Assembly (NCBI GenBank): GCA_947685225.1
Contig: CANTUV010000035.1
Span: forward strand, 8,377,501-8,441,500
Direction of reading: 5' to 3'
DNA length: 64,000 bases
Source: Garcia nutans
Lineage: Eukaryota; Streptophyta; Magnoliopsida; Malpighiales; Euphorbiaceae
Part shown: positions 11,810 through 24,978 of the stretch, piece by piece
Numbering within the stretch: the stretch's first letter is position 1
Layout: each line of letters starts with the position of its first letter
Notes under the pieces: model-generated
Told to the model about the DNA's origin: nothing
Seen by the model: only the letters and a program-made list of their open reading frames with translations
Database searches by the model: none
Made by a program: the position numbers and the translations under genes

Positions 11810-11818
11810 TTTATAAAA
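11810..11818 (+). promoter_or_regulatory. TATA box of the nicotinamidase gene
   Basis: TTTATAAAA lies about 60 bases before the ATG at 11878, leaving a leader of roughly 30 bases. Spacing and motif are typical of a plant core promoter. Confidence 0.5.
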
Positions 11819-11877
11819 TTTTATTATTCTTACACGAAAAGACTTCCCATAATCAACAGAAAGGAAGAAAAATAAAG

Positions 11878-14796
11878 ATGGCGTCCAGCTTGATTGAATT
11901 GTTGAAGCAGGAGCTTCCAGTCCAGAAAGATTCTTTGCATCTCAACGCCGATGTTAAGACTGGTCTTGTTCTCGTCGACATCGTTAATGGGTTCTGTACT
12001 GTCGGTGCTGGCAATTTGGTATTTCTACTCCTTTCCACAGATTTTGTCTTTCTTTTATATTGTTTCGAATTTTTTTTTAATTTTATTATATATTTTTTGT
12101 TGGTTCTGTAGGCACCAAAACAGCCTGACAAGCAGATATCTACTATGGTTGATGAATCTGTTAGACTTGCCAGAGCTTTTTGTGATAAGAAATGGCCTAT
12201 TTTTGCTTTTATTGATTCCCATCATCCCGAACTTCCTGAGCACCCTTACCCTCCTCATTGTATTGCTGGAACAGATGAGGCAAGGCTTGTTCCTGGTACG
12301 ATTGCTTTCCTATTTTATACTCAATTTGATGGTTTTTTTTTCCTTCTCTGTTGTTCTTATGCTATTTTGAGTCTTTATAATCTGCAGAATTACAATGGCT
12401 CGAGAATGAAACAAATGTAACTCTTAGGTACAAGGATTGTATTGATGGGTTTCTGGGTTCCATTGACAAAGATGGCTCCAATCTGTTTGTAAATTGGATA
12501 AAAGATAATCAAATCAAAGTTGTAAGTGTTCTTTATTTTCTGTATCATCTTCATTAGAGATTTGCTGCAAAATTGTTGAGTAGATTATCATTTTATTTTC
12601 CTTTTCATATCTAATGTGGACTATATTTTCTATTATTGAAGGTGCTGGTGGTAGGGATATGCACGGATGTATGCGTGCTGGATTTTGTTTGTTCAACACT
12701 GTCTGCCAGAAATCGTCGTTTTTTTCCTTCTCTGGAAGATGTGATCGTCTATTCTAAAGCTTGCGCAACCTTTGACCTTCCAATTCATGTTGCTAGAGAC
12801 ATCAAAGATGTTATTGCACATCCACAGGTATTATGAATTATCCAACCATTCATTTACTTGTGCTTTTAATCGTTTATTCTCTAATTTGATCAAGATTCAA
12901 GCCCAGAGTTTGGCTTAGAGCAGTCATTTGCAGTGAATGTATACTGTATGTGTGAAGCTACCAGTTATATTCCCATTGTTAAAATAGATTATCTTCCCCT
13001 GTTTTCCCAGACTGAAGATTATGTCAAAATGAATACTAATGCAAACACACTTTTTTGCACACACTCATTTATGACAATCCACCTGCATATAGAAGAAACC
13101 AGGTGGGAAAAGAAATTTATTTAATTTAGGGCCTGTTTGGTTTAGCTGTTCATAGCAGCTGGTAGCTGATAGCGGTTGCTGATAGCTGATAGCTGGTGGC
13201 GGATAGCTGGTAGCTGATTCGGGTTAGTGTTTGGTAAAAATACAATAGCTGTTGTAGTTTGAATGTAAAATTACCAATAAGCATATCATTATCTAATAAA
13301 TATTAATTTTTATTTTATTTTAATAGGGTTAATATAGCCTTAATATGAATCAGCTATTAGCTGATATGAAAAAGCTCCCGAGTAGGAGCTTATTGAAACA
13401 GCAGCTGTTTGGGGTTCCTAACAGCTATCAGCTGCTGTTTTAAAATTTTACCAAACATCAAATTTTACCAAACAGCTGCTGTTTGGGGTTCAAACCTCTA
13501 TCAGCTGCATCAAACAGCTAAACCAAACACCCCCTTAGTTGCAATTTGGTTAGCAATGAAAGTACTTTTTCTTCCTTGCCAACATAATTTGTCATAGATG
13601 TGGAAGTTTAAGTCTTCTGAAGTTAATGCATGTTCTTCACTGGCTGATGATAACCCCAACTTTTCCTTTTTCCTCAAGAAGTTCCACATGGTTCATCTTG
13701 TTTTTCCTCAAGATATCATAGGTCCTTAGATATTGATTGTGTTGATTTTTTCAAATAATTTCTTTTATCTCCATAGTTTTTATTTTTCTATTGTTTGGGT
13801 TTGCTAGTTAATTGTGATCATAAGAAATTTAAAAAGAGTAAAGCTACTCGCCATATGTATCTTCCTGAAATATTAGGATTTGGTTCTTAAGTTGGACTAT
13901 AAAACTGCAAAGCTTCATGCTCTAGTTGCATTGAGCATAATCAAACCATTGATTATGTTCCTTCGAAAGTTCCCTATGTACCCAAAAAAAGGAAGTAGTT
14001 GTTGAACTTTCTTTTATATCTTATTATGTTTTTAAAGTTCAAGCTTGTATTGGTCATACCAGTTCAAATATTTGGATGAAGATAGATCTATAATTGATTG
14101 TTGTCTATTTTACGCTGTACAGAAATGCTGAGGAAAGTGACAAGTATTCCACTAGCTACGAGTCTCATTAGTCATGCATCCATTGATTTGTTTTATGGTC
14201 TTTGGTTTTTTGGAATGCAAGGTTTGAATGTTGATTTCATGATCTCTATTTACGAATTTCTAGGATGTAACAATAAAGCTAAGCCTATCTCAGTGCTATT
14301 TTATTTATCAGGATTATTGATGATAAGACAGTGTGCTTAACTTAATGGCTATTAGGGCAATCTACTAAGTGGAGAAATGCTTTACGCAAATTTTTTAGAT
14401 AAGCAGTACTTTTGGTACAGTTGAGGCTGAACATGAGGCATTGACTTGAAGACAGTAAGCATAGATATGAAGTTTTAGTGTAATGTGATGGTTTTAGATT
14501 GCTCAGCAATGCAAAATTGAAACCTGCATAATTTTTTTTTGTTAATAAATAATTTTTTTTTGTTAATAAATTGTCTTTCTTCTATAGTAATGACATCCAT
14601 ATAAATTTCCAACTTTAAAGTAATTTCTATGTTTTAGACTGCTAATTTTTGGGAAAAAAACACGCACACAAACAGAGACAGACATACAGAGAGATGTTCC
14701 TAATATTTTATTTTATGGCAGGAGCTAATGCATCACATAGGCCTATACATGGCCAAAGGAAGGGGAGCCAAGGTAGTCTCAGAGTTGTCTTTTTAA
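11878..14796 (+). CDS. NIC1: Nicotinamidase (isochorismatase-fold), NIC1-like
   Basis: Five exons with clean GT/AG introns join in frame: 11878-12018, 12112-12295, 12388-12521, 12642-12827 and 14722-14796, giving 239 residues, close to Arabidopsis NIC1. It should hydrolyse nicotinamide to nicotinic acid and ammonia for the NAD salvage (Preiss-Handler) route. Visible family residues: VLVDIVNGF with the catalytic Asp34; DSHHP with likely metal ligands Asp82 and His84, and PPHC with His96; Lys124 in RYKDC; and GICTDVCV with the catalytic Cys164. The C-terminal exon encodes ELMHHIGLYMAKGRGAKVV, which is conserved in plant nicotinamidases. No targeting sequence is seen, so cytosolic or nuclear location is likely. 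The last intron (1.9 kb) holds a MITE. The gene looks intact. Assigning it to NIC1 rather than to a paralogue is by similarity from memory. Confidence 0.92.
13129..13534. mobile_element. PIF/Harbinger-type MITE in the last intron of the nicotinamidase gene
   Basis: A 406-base element with terminal inverted repeats: left GGGCCTGTTTGGTTTAGCTG and the reverse complement of the right end, GGGGGTGTTTGGTTTAGCTG, which differ at two positions. It is flanked by TTA on both sides (13126-13128 and 13535-13537), the 3-bp target duplication usual for PIF/Harbinger (Tourist-like) elements. Inside the left end AGCTGATAGC-type units are repeated, and the right end is rich in CAGCTGCTG. No coding capacity. 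Confidence 0.85.
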
Positions 14797-15651
14797 CACA
14801 CAGCAGTAGTAATGATCTTTACCCATCCACAAATTCCAAAAGTGAAGCTTTCTCATACGTGGAGAGATATGAAGTTATAGATATATTCTCTTTAGTGCTG
14901 TTTATTTAGGGACTGCTCTGCGACGCTAGAGTGGGGTCAGCAGTGACTGTATGTACTTATGAAGTCATTAAATTGCTGATGTAAGGTATTATTAAAATAT
15001 TTAATGCCAATTTCCACCATAGGTGTTCTGTTTTTCAGTCAATTAGAAAAGGGAGAATTCTTTTGATCTGTATAAATGAATACATGAATATATATATATA
15101 TATATATAATAATAATAATATTGTGATGGAAAATGCTTTCTATATATATGCATTAATAATGCAAGTTATGGGAAGAACATGCCTTACAGGATTTGGAAAA
15201 AAAATGAACTGGGAACTATGACAAATGACATACTAAAAGATTGATTGGTATAGAATTTTGTATCAACGCCCTCAATAGAGTATGGGCCACCTAGCAACTG
15301 CACAGATTTTATTGGCAGGCAGTCACCTGGTAATAATAATAAAGCTAAATCCATGTCAATTCCCATGAGATATATATATATATATACATATATAGGTATC
15401 TTTAATAACTTAAATTAAATTTTTCACCACAGATGTGAATAAATTAAAATCAAACAACGCTATTTGAAATGCTGAAATATTGCTGCTGTTTTCATTAACT
15501 ATGAACATCTATATTACAGAAAACATGTCTTGTCAGGATCAAGATAAAGATTCAGCTTCTTAAGAATAAAAAAAGAAAGAACAATAAATAATTTGCGGAA
15601 AAAAATGAAAAATACTATTGTCGTAAGCCAACAAACATATGTGGAATCAAT
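14797..15651. other. Convergent 3' region between the nicotinamidase and NET2-like genes
   Basis: Both neighbouring genes end here, so both 3' untranslated regions and terminators must lie in these 855 bases. TA microsatellites occur at about 15090-15108 and 15370-15386. No other gene is seen. Confidence 0.6.
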
Positions 15652-18600
15652 TTACACATTATTGCCTGCTTTCAACCCATTGTATTTCCTTTGCAGTACA
15701 GGGTGGACGCAGGAGAAGATTGAATGTTTTTGCTTTTTGGGTTTGATACCAAAGATGAATGATCGCAAGGGAACTCGAGACCGGCTGTCTGAATGTTGCA
15801 GTTGGATAGTTGTTTGGGCGTTCTTTGATCCACAAAGCTTGAATTCATCGTTCATCCTCCCAAGAGTTCTTTCAACTTCTAGCTGGAGTGTCGTAACATG
15901 ATCTAAGCCAGCCTGCAATTCATCTGCAACTTTGTTGTTCTCTTGTTTCATGTTCAAAATTTCACCTTGGAACTTTGCAGCTTGATAGCTTGTAAACTTG
16001 AAGTCCTCATCTTCAGCACTCTCCTTCAAAGCAGCAGTTATTTCTTCTTGAATCTCGCACAAGGATGAGAATCTGCTCTTCAATTCATCTTTCAGCTGTG
16101 CACTTTTTTCTAACCAGACTGATAATTCAGCGTGAATCTCTTTAAGGTGCTTGTATAGTGGCTTTGCATCTGATTTCAGAGAATACTTTGAAGTGGTGCT
16201 ACCATCTAGCTTTTTTTGTTTTTCCTCGAGTTTCAACAGCTCAAACTGTAGATCTTTCGTTTCAGTTTCAAATTTCTGAATTTGACTGAATGTAGAACTG
16301 AACCTTAACCAGAAATCTAGGTTCTCCTCTAGCAGTTCATCAATGCTCATCCTGAATTTCTTTTCAATTGGAGAGATTTCTGGCTCATCCATCATCATTA
16401 CCCTGATATCATATAGTACTTCTCTTTCTACTCTAGGGGATTCTGTCAAGGTTGACTTCTCAGATTCATTGTCTTCACCCGTGTCCATTTGGAGAAGGTT
16501 CAGCTTCTGACGTAACAGCTTAATTTGTTCATCTTTCTTTGCATTAGCATTCTTCAATTCTCTTAACTGCACCATTGCATCAAAAAAGCCATCCCCATTT
16601 TTATTTTTATTTTCTACTTCACTGAGCTTCTTCTTGACTTCCTTATAATTCCGAAGAACTGTAGTATACTCCATCAGTAGAGTTTTTTCTCTATTTTCCA
16701 AACCATTTGTAAACAACTGCTTCCAGTCTGGCTCATCAATATGCTCTCTTGCTTGCTCCTGTGCTTTAACTGGAAGGACATCATCCACGGCCTTTGGTGA
16801 AGCTTGCTTATCAACTTTTTCCTCCGTTTCTATGTCATGAGATTTCTCCAGAGGATTATCAGTGTCATTACCAGTCTGTAGTACACTCAAATTTTCTCCT
16901 TGATTTCTGTTAGAGGTGCTGGGATTATGTTCTTTTTCCTCTTCATCGTTGTTTTTCTGATTTATAACCTTTTCTTTCTGCGAAGAATCAGAAATCTTCA
17001 TTTCCTCTTGTAGCGTCAGATTCTGTTTTTTGTCAAGAATGCCATCAGGATCTTGTGTATTCTCTTGTCCTATGAATTCTTCTTGGGATCTACTTGAAAC
17101 CTTTTTGAGTTTTTCATCTTGTATTGTCAACTTTTCCTGCAAATTGCCTTCAGCAGAAAATTCCTTCTCTATCTGTGAAGACTCTGACATTTTTGGCTCC
17201 TCAGCATTGCATTTTTCTTCTTGTTTTTCCAAGTCTGCCTGCAAAGTGACTGCAGCAAAAAATTCCTTCTCTGGATGTGAAGAGTTTGAAACTTTGCTCT
17301 GTGAAGATTCTACAACCATCAACTTCCCACTGTTGAGTTCTTTTTCTTGCTTTTTGAACTCCACCAGTGAATTGACTTCAGCAGAAAACTCCTCTTTCTG
17401 TGGAGAGTCTGAAGCCATCAGCACCTCGCTATTAAGTTTCTCTTCTTGCTGTTTCAACTCTGAATGTGAATTGACTGCAGCGGAAAATTCCTCTTTCTGT
17501 GAAGAATCTGATACTATCAGTGCTTCACTGTTAAGTTTTTCTTCTTGATGTTTCAGCTCTGCCTGTGAATCAGTTTCAGTAGAAAATTCCTTCTCTTTCT
17601 GCTGAGATTCTGATGTCATCAGCACCTCAGCATGAATTTCCTTCTCATTCTGTGAAGAATCTAAAGCTTTGAGCTCCTCAATACCAAGTTTTTCCTCATG
17701 TTGTTTCCACTCTGCCTGCAAATTGACTTCAGCAGAAAATTCTTTCACGGTCTGCAAAGAGCCTGAAACCTTAGGACTGCCATCAGGTTCCAGTGTACCT
17801 TCTTGTCCCTTGTGTTGTTCATGTGCTTTACCTAAATCCCTAAACTTATCTTTGGAGTTCAATTTCTGTAGCTTATTGATGCCATTATTAGTACTTGATG
17901 CACCTTCTTGTGTCGCAGGTTGTGATTTAGACTCAACTATAGATCCCCATTCCGCTTGCAGTGTCCCCTCAAGCTCCTTATTGGGCTTCACATTATGCAT
18001 TTCTTCTGATATGTGATTGTTACTATTTTGTAGTTCAGTAAAATGTGTCTGAAGATTTTTATTCTGGTCTTCAACCCTTTGGTTTAGCTCCTGAAGTCCG
18101 AGCAAACTTTCCTCCATTTTCATCTGCTTGTCTGTCAAATCTTTTTTCTCACTAATCAGTGTTGCCTTATCATCCTCCAGAACTCCAATTTGTGTTTGAA
18201 GCTCATCTGTCTCTGTTCTCAATCTCTGTATAAGTGCTGTCTGTGATGAAACTGCAGCTTCCAAGCCAATCACCTTGTTTACAAGCTCATCAATATGCTC
18301 TGCAAGTTCGGTCACACTGAGAGATGCACTGGATCTAACATCAAAGTGCTCCCGAATTTTCACTTGTTTCTGTTGTTTACTACTGCTTGATTCATTGTCC
18401 AAGCTTTTCTGCTCTTCGACTGCTTTCTTAGATTTATTTTTGGCTACTGGCTTTTCTTCATGGATCTCACTATGTAGAAACTCATCTGTTAGAGACTTCA
18501 ACTTCTCCCTGGCATCATTGACCCTTTTGCTCTCAACTATTGCTTCTTCTGAAGATTTCTCTTGTTTCTCCTGCAGCTGAGCTAATGTATCCTGGCATGA

Positions 18601-20144
18601 TTTCAAGGCTATTGATGCCATCAACGTTCGAGCCTCGTCATCTTCAATGACTGCGCCTGCGCCAAATTCATCTTGCAAACTACAAATTTTCTCCTGCATA
18701 TCCGTGATTGTCTGTTCAATTTCCCAATACTTTGCTACCCCACTCTCATAAGAACTCTTCACAAACTCTTTCTCTGTTTGTAAAGCCAAAATTTCTTTCT
18801 GAAGTCTGTCAATCTCCTTAAGTCCCTTAGACTTGTTCAAACCAGATTTTGCAACTGCAGCATTTGTTGTTTTTGTTGGCTTCTTAGATTGTATTTTCTT
18901 CGTAGCTGAGGTGAGAATACCCTTGAAATCTTTCGGGGCCTTAGGAACTTTAGGTATATTTCCTTTTGCATTATCCTGAAACTTCCTTTGGAATCTAGGC
19001 GTCTCATCTTCATCTTCTTCCATAAACTGGACTTGTTCTGGGAAAACAGAAGCAATGGTGTTATTGGCATTTTGTAGTTCTGTTGATATGTGGTCATAAC
19101 GTTCAGCGAGAGCTCGGTATGCTCGATAAGCTTCCTCAACAAAATGTATCAGCTCTGGCCTCTTTTTGTAATACATTTCTGCCCTCTTGGCAAAGGAATC
19201 TCCATCCTCCTCGATAAGTTTGAGTGTTGTTTGGACCTTCTCTTCCATATCTGTAAATTCACATTTCTATTTTCAGAAGATTTCTACGCATAAGCAAAGA
19301 TAAAGATTTGATTTTTTCTGTCAAAACCAGTTTACTCATATGTTTTGAATATATTTATCCAACTCATACAAACATATTCTTTTCTTCCCTGTTACAGGAA
19401 TAGACATATAGTTCTGAAATTTCTTTAATGAAGATCATTGAATATGATTTATGTTTGATAATCATTCGAAATTACACCCAAAATTCAGAAAAACTTATTG
19501 ATACTTGATTTGGGATATTTTAAATCTAATTAACTATTGCACAGAGAATTCAAAAAGCTAGCCTGGCCCTGTATGAGATAGATTTTAACAACCATTGACA
19601 AGATCACCAATGATTCATAAGGAAAATTATACTCTGCTTTTTTTTTCTTCTCTTTCTTTTATTGCTTTTTATGTTATTAGAACAAAGTTATCCAGAAATT
19701 AGATTTAGCATACATATAACATAGTTCGGAATGATAAATAATGTCTTTCAATAAACCAGATTATTATAAACCTTTCTGTGAAAACATTTTGCATTGTTTC
19801 TCTGTATAATGCCTATATATTTCTATATTTCCCATCAAAATAACCAAACTTTGAGAGATTAGTATATGGAAATCAGGATAAACAAATTAGATAATAGGAC
19901 TGAAGCATCATTATATAGTTTATTTTTTTTAATGTTAATAATAACATATACAATTTCATATAAGGATCTAAATGTCTAACCAATCAAAACCCAGTTCTTG
20001 ATTCTTGTGATCAAGAACAAACAAGAAAGAAAAAAAGAAAAAGATGTCACCTTGAAGGTTTTGCTCCAGCCATTTTGATTGTTTCGTTCTGATATGGCTT
20101 GCCCACCACCATGAATAAGCATTGCTTGCAGCTCTCTGCAACAT
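15652..20144 (-). CDS. NETWORKED 2 (NET2)-type actin-binding coiled-coil protein
   Basis: Two exons on the minus strand: 20051-20144 (31 codons plus one base, starting MLQRAASNAYSWWW) and 15652-19250, joined by an 800-base GT/AG intron, giving about 1230 residues. The join restores NLQDMEEKVQTTLKLIEEDG. Residues 1 to about 90 form the NAB (NET actin-binding, KIP1-like) domain with the aromatic SWWWASH core and YYKKRPELI. The rest is mostly predicted coiled coil, very rich in Glu, Lys, Gln and Ser. The C-terminal block SRVPLRSFIFGIKPKKQK is, from memory, shared by NET2 proteins. These link actin filaments to membranes and are pollen-enriched in Arabidopsis. It is longer than the Arabidopsis NET2 proteins I recall (about 950 residues), partly because of a repeat in the middle. 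Because the N-terminal exon is separate, taking the longest single open frame would miss half of the NAB domain. Which NET2 paralogue it is cannot be decided. Confidence 0.92.
17153..17760 (-). repeat. Degenerate coding tandem repeat (33-residue unit) within the NET2-like gene
   Basis: Copies of an EFSAEVNS...KQEEKLNSE..M.SDS.QKE module recur. At DNA level the GCAGAAAATTCC word (plus strand) recurs at 17381, 17480 and 17579, exactly 99 bases apart, and less regularly at 17153, 17255 and 17732. Spacings stay multiples of three. This lengthens the central coiled-coil region. Confidence 0.8.
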
Positions 20145-23100
20145 CTTTCTTTTAGAAAAAAAAAAATTTTTCTTCACCCTTGGAACTTCCTTTGTGTATT
20201 CCAAAATACATGGAAACAACCTCTCTTGTTTCTCTCTCTTTAACAACAAGGATACAAGACATGGAACCCAATACCCTTTGTTTGTTTTAAAAGAGAGAGT
20301 GGGAGAGAGCAGTATTACTATTTTTCTCCTTTTTTATTATTAATTTAAAACAAATAAAACTGAAAATTATATTTTAAAAAAAAGGAGACTTTTTTCAATT
20401 TGAAAGAAACATAAAGACTTTGACAAGAAATTTTCAACAAACAAAGCAAAACAAAGAAAGGAATGTGAAAATGTGTGAGTTTGTATGTTTTTAAGACACT
20501 TTAATTATGGAATTATGGAGGAGAGTAATTTTCGCCTGGATTTTCTGTTTAAAATTTCCCCCTTAAATTAATTTCTCAAAAAACTAAAATTAAATTATAA
20601 TAAAAGAGAATATGTTTTTTTCTTTATTCTAAAATTAATTAATTAATTAAAAAATACCAATGTAAAAAAAAAAAAACCTAAAATTTTCAGGGAAAAAAAA
20701 AGAAAGAATATGATGTTATCTTTCCAGGGTGTATAAGGCAACTTTTTTTTTTTTTTCTGTGATGGAAAAATCAACTATTTTTCATTGTATAATTAGGAAT
20801 AAAAGTTAAGTTACCTGTCAATCTGTCACCAACCAAAAGCAAATTCAACCTCTTTTGAAAGACTTTTATCAGGTTAATTAATTTGCCTAATTTTTAATAA
20901 CAAAGAAAAAGATAAATACTCCTTTTCTTTTTAGTAAAAGGGTGGCCAAGAATAATAAAATCATAGGTATTTTAGTTTAATTATCATTTCTAATCCTTAT
21001 TGTCAATTACTAATTTTTGTGTTAGAATTTATAGAACAATTTAATTCTAATGTTTTTTTTAACAAATCAATGTATTTTCGAATATATATAATTTGATGTA
21101 TTGATCTTTTAGAGATCAAAGTGGTAATAATTTATACAAATTCAGTTTCCATAGTCAAAAGAAATTATTTGTACATGTAATTTTGTTATTATTAAATATT
21201 ATATCAAGCAACTTTTAATGGATAAGATGAAATAATAGTAATCTCTTTTCGTTTAATTATAATTTTCAATTTTGAGATTTAAATATAAAGTATTTCTAAA
21301 ATTTAAGAAAAGCATTTTATCTCTAATGGGCATGCCTAATATAAATTCAGATTAATTTGCAATATCTGACTTGTATAATAGTTAGAAAAAAAAAATTATA
21401 TCCAGCAAACTTGTAGTATATTTGCTTTATATAATTACTAGTTTAATGTTTTAACATATTTATGTACCTGATATCGGTAATACATATATAATATTTCTTC
21501 ATAAAAAATAGAAAAATATTCAAGAAATTATTGGAAAAGTCAATTTAAAAATGTTATTTAATTATTTTAAAATTTTTGTTATCAATTATAAATGTTAGTT
21601 TTCAGTTAATAAGAAAATTTACTGTTTTCTTTTGTTGTTTGTCTGTTGAATAGAATTTAATTTTTAAAAGTAGTATTTAAGATGTAATTTTTAAATAAAT
21701 AACTCAAAATATGATCAAGATTTTAATTTTAATTAACAGCTAAATTAATCTAAAAATGTATTTTATCGTCAACTATTTAATTGAATCCAAATCAATAAGA
21801 AAAATAAAAGAATAAACCCCCTTGCTGGAGGGATGTGGAATAGGTTTTGAACTTATTACTATAATTAAAAATTTTAATGATTTTGATTTTGATTCCAAAA
21901 TTCGAATTAAAGCCTCATAGTAGATAAAAGACATATGTAGTTCATTTTTAAATATATACATTTAAAATACTATATAGTAAAGTATTTTAAAAAAATATTT
22001 GTATTTAATATATTAAAAATATATTTAAATAGTGAAATATTTTTGGAAAAAAAAAACGTAATTTTCTTTTGGGGAAAGATGATGAACCCAAAAATAATGT
22101 GAATTATTGGAGTCAGGACCTACCAATTTCTAGAGTTGGGCTGGACAGATCAATGGCCGCATCAACACGTCTACGTTCTATGTTTCACATTTTTATCATC
22201 ATGAAAAATGTAATCATTATTCACATCAACTCAAATAATCATAAAAATTAAAAATTATTCACATTTTATGATTATAAAAAGTAAAAATTAAGCTATTAGA
22301 GAATGAATTTCTGATAATTTTTTCTAATATAAAATATTTTTATAGAAATAAAAAATATCTTAATTAATTTTCTAATATGAAAACGTTACTTTTTAAGAAG
22401 AACATAAAAAAAAAATTGAATTTTGATTGGTTAATGATGTTTACCTGGGAGCTGTTATTTCGGATCCGCAAAATTATAATATCAGTTTTTCTTATTTTTA
22501 CAAGATTCTATTGACTTAGAATTAAAAAAATCTTTTAAATAAAGAAAAATTAGCATAAAATTTTTCTTTTTTTAAATATCTTTTAAAGAAATTTTAGTTA
22601 TTTTTGAAAAAAAAATTCTTATTTTTCAATTTTTTTTAAAAAAAGTCTTATTTATAAATTTTCTTTTGAGACATTTGTAAAACTACCTAAAAAAAAATTA
22701 ACTTTATTTTAAAAATATTATAAAAAATAAAAATACTAACTCTTTTAAAAAAGTTGGAGCAAATTTTTAAAAATACTTCACTTTTCACTGAAATAATAAT
22801 TTTTTCTTTAAAAAATACATATTTTTTCACTAGAATTAATATTTCAATTTTCATCTTTTTTTTTCAAATTATACTATTATATAAAAATATTTTAAAAAAT
22901 AATAAAAATTCATATTTTAAATTTTTTTCAGCATATAAGATTTATTAATTTTTGTAAAGCTATTATTAAAAAAATAATACTGACAAAAAAATAATAAAAT
23001 AATAAAATATATAGAAATATATTGATAAAAATCATTAAATTTATTTTTAAATAAAATTTACATATTATAAACATAAAAAAGTTAAAAAAATATTAAATTC
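20145..23100. other. NET2-like promoter region and AT-rich intergenic DNA
   Basis: The first few hundred bases upstream of 20144 should carry the promoter of the minus-strand NET2-like gene; no convincing TATA box was fixed. From about 20570 onward the DNA is very AT-rich with long A and T tracts. A slightly GC-richer piece at 22065-22200 has no recognisable coding motif. Confidence 0.5.
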
Positions 23101-23480
23101 GTTGTGTAGATATTTTATATATTTAGTGGATGTTTTAGATATTTTGTATATTGTATGTATATTATATATTTATTTATATATGTTGTATGTTTTTTTATAG
23201 ATATTGTGTAGATATTGTGTGCATGTTGTATGATAAAAAAATAAAGTTAAAAATTATTAAAAATATTCTATAGATGTTCAGCTGACGTTTGGTAAATATT
23301 TGATAGATATTTGATAAATATTTAGTAGATATTTGGTATATGTTGTATATATATTATTATTTGTTGTGTGTGTGTTTTATATATATTATGTATATATTGT
23401 ATATATATTTATTTTTTATGTATATTGAGAATATGACCTAAAAAATCATTTATCAATAAATAAATAAAAATAAAAATAAA
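23100..23480. repeat. TAGATATTG/TGTATATAT-type low-complexity repeat
   Basis: Irregular repetition of TTAGATATTTTGTATATTG-like words. Its right end (23376-23465) is similar over about 90 bases to 27388-27475. Confidence 0.6.
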
Positions 23481-23639
23481 AAATAAAAAATTAATATTAT
23501 AATATCTTCGACTCATCGCATTAACCCCATATAAATATAGTTAACGAAATAAATCACAATATTCATTTTGTAAAGAAATCAAAATGGATGGAATAAGAGT
23601 TATTCATTATTTGAGAGTTTAATTTGTAGGGAATTAAGC

Positions 23640-24674
23640 AAACAAGAAGACTCAAGACAGAATAATTTCATATGCACTTGTCTTTTTGGTCAATAAGGAG
23701 AAAGTTCATCAAAATAAAGAGGAAAAAAAAATCATAGTCTAGAAGAAGGCCAGAAACACTTTCATAGATCAAGACAAAAACTAGCCTAACTGCGCATGAG
23801 GTGCCAAACAATAAAACCAACAATATCTTTCCATAAAAAAATATAGGAAAAACATAAAAACGATCATAAATCTTATAAAAGCAATATAGAAAAATCAACA
23901 ACAATTACTATAAGGAAGCTCTCAGTGAGAATGACCCTTAGCAGGGGGCAAAGGGAAATAAAAACTTGATCATGATAATGGGAGCTTGAAGCGAAGAAGA
24001 TAGGGCAATCACACGAGTATGGCAGTTTGCTGATATTTTGTGACATAGGAAGGAAAGGATTGAACTTCTAAATTCTCATTAGATAACCAAATAGAAGGGG
24101 AGATACTATCAAAAGCGATGGAGCGAACAAAAAAAAAACCAAGTGGGAGGTTGGACTGATTCTGACCATCTATAAGAGTAAATAACTTTGTTGCATAACT
24201 TCCTCCATCCTCCAATAAAAAGGGAATTAGCTAGGCTACAAAGACTTACCAAAACTTGGATTGAAATCAAAAAGCTTAATAACCAAATAAAGATCCATAC
24301 CATAAATAGGTAAACCCATGAGATGTTAATTTACGCCCTATCTTTGCTAAGGCTCAACCAAAATCATTGTGAGTCCATAAAAAGATTCGTATATTTGATC
24401 TGAACAAGAGGGGTCTAACAAGGTAAATACTAGAGCGCCTACCAAAGGGAGATGATGGAGAGGAACTGTGGTGGGGACTTTATAGTTGTAGATCGAGGAG
24501 TTGAAATCTTGATGTGGTTGTCTAATTGAAATCGATAATTTGAATAGAAACTCAGTCTGACCTGATGGAAAGGAAGGGTGAAAGTGAAAGGTAGAGGGAT
24601 TAAGGAGTGTTTTTGCTGGAAAATGAGGAGATCAGAAGGACCAAATGGATGAACTACCGAGTGTAGCGGAGCTC
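23640..24674. other. Unclassified moderately complex sequence beside the copia relic
   Basis: The region is less AT-rich than its surroundings and holds broken frames of 60-90 residues on the minus strand (for example 24009-24303 and 24439-24714). I recognise no family in them. It could be a decayed gene or an older transposon that was the target of the copia insertion. Confidence 0.35.
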
Positions 24675-24679
24675 CACTA

Positions 24680-24978
24680 TGTAAGAGAGAAAACCTTAGA
24701 ATGAAAGAGATCAAATTCCATTCACATTTTTGTTAGTTACAAGTTGTATAAGAAGATGAAGCTAACAGATTCTAAAAGAAGAAAATATTTACAGAGTCTC
24801 TAACAAACTCCCACCATTATTCTATTTGAATTTTAACTGCCAAATGGCGCTATGTGTCACTAAGTTCCTTTTGGTGTTTAAGTTGATGCATTATGTTTCA
24901 AGGCAAAAAGTCTTTACGACAAAACAATATATACAAGTATAAAACAACGTGTTTATAACTTATATATTGAGTTCTTCA
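24680..24978 (-). repeat. Likely 3' LTR of the copia relic
   Basis: Bounded by TG and CA and placed directly after the polypurine tract of the internal region. There is no partner LTR in the window, so the outer end at 24680 is inferred from the TG/CA rule only. Confidence 0.5.

Noticed and set aside
17030..18580. Plus-strand frames of 172, 115 and 101 residues
   Set aside because: They are Ser- and Cys-rich mirror images of the coiled-coil-encoding minus strand of the NET2-like gene and have no motifs of their own.
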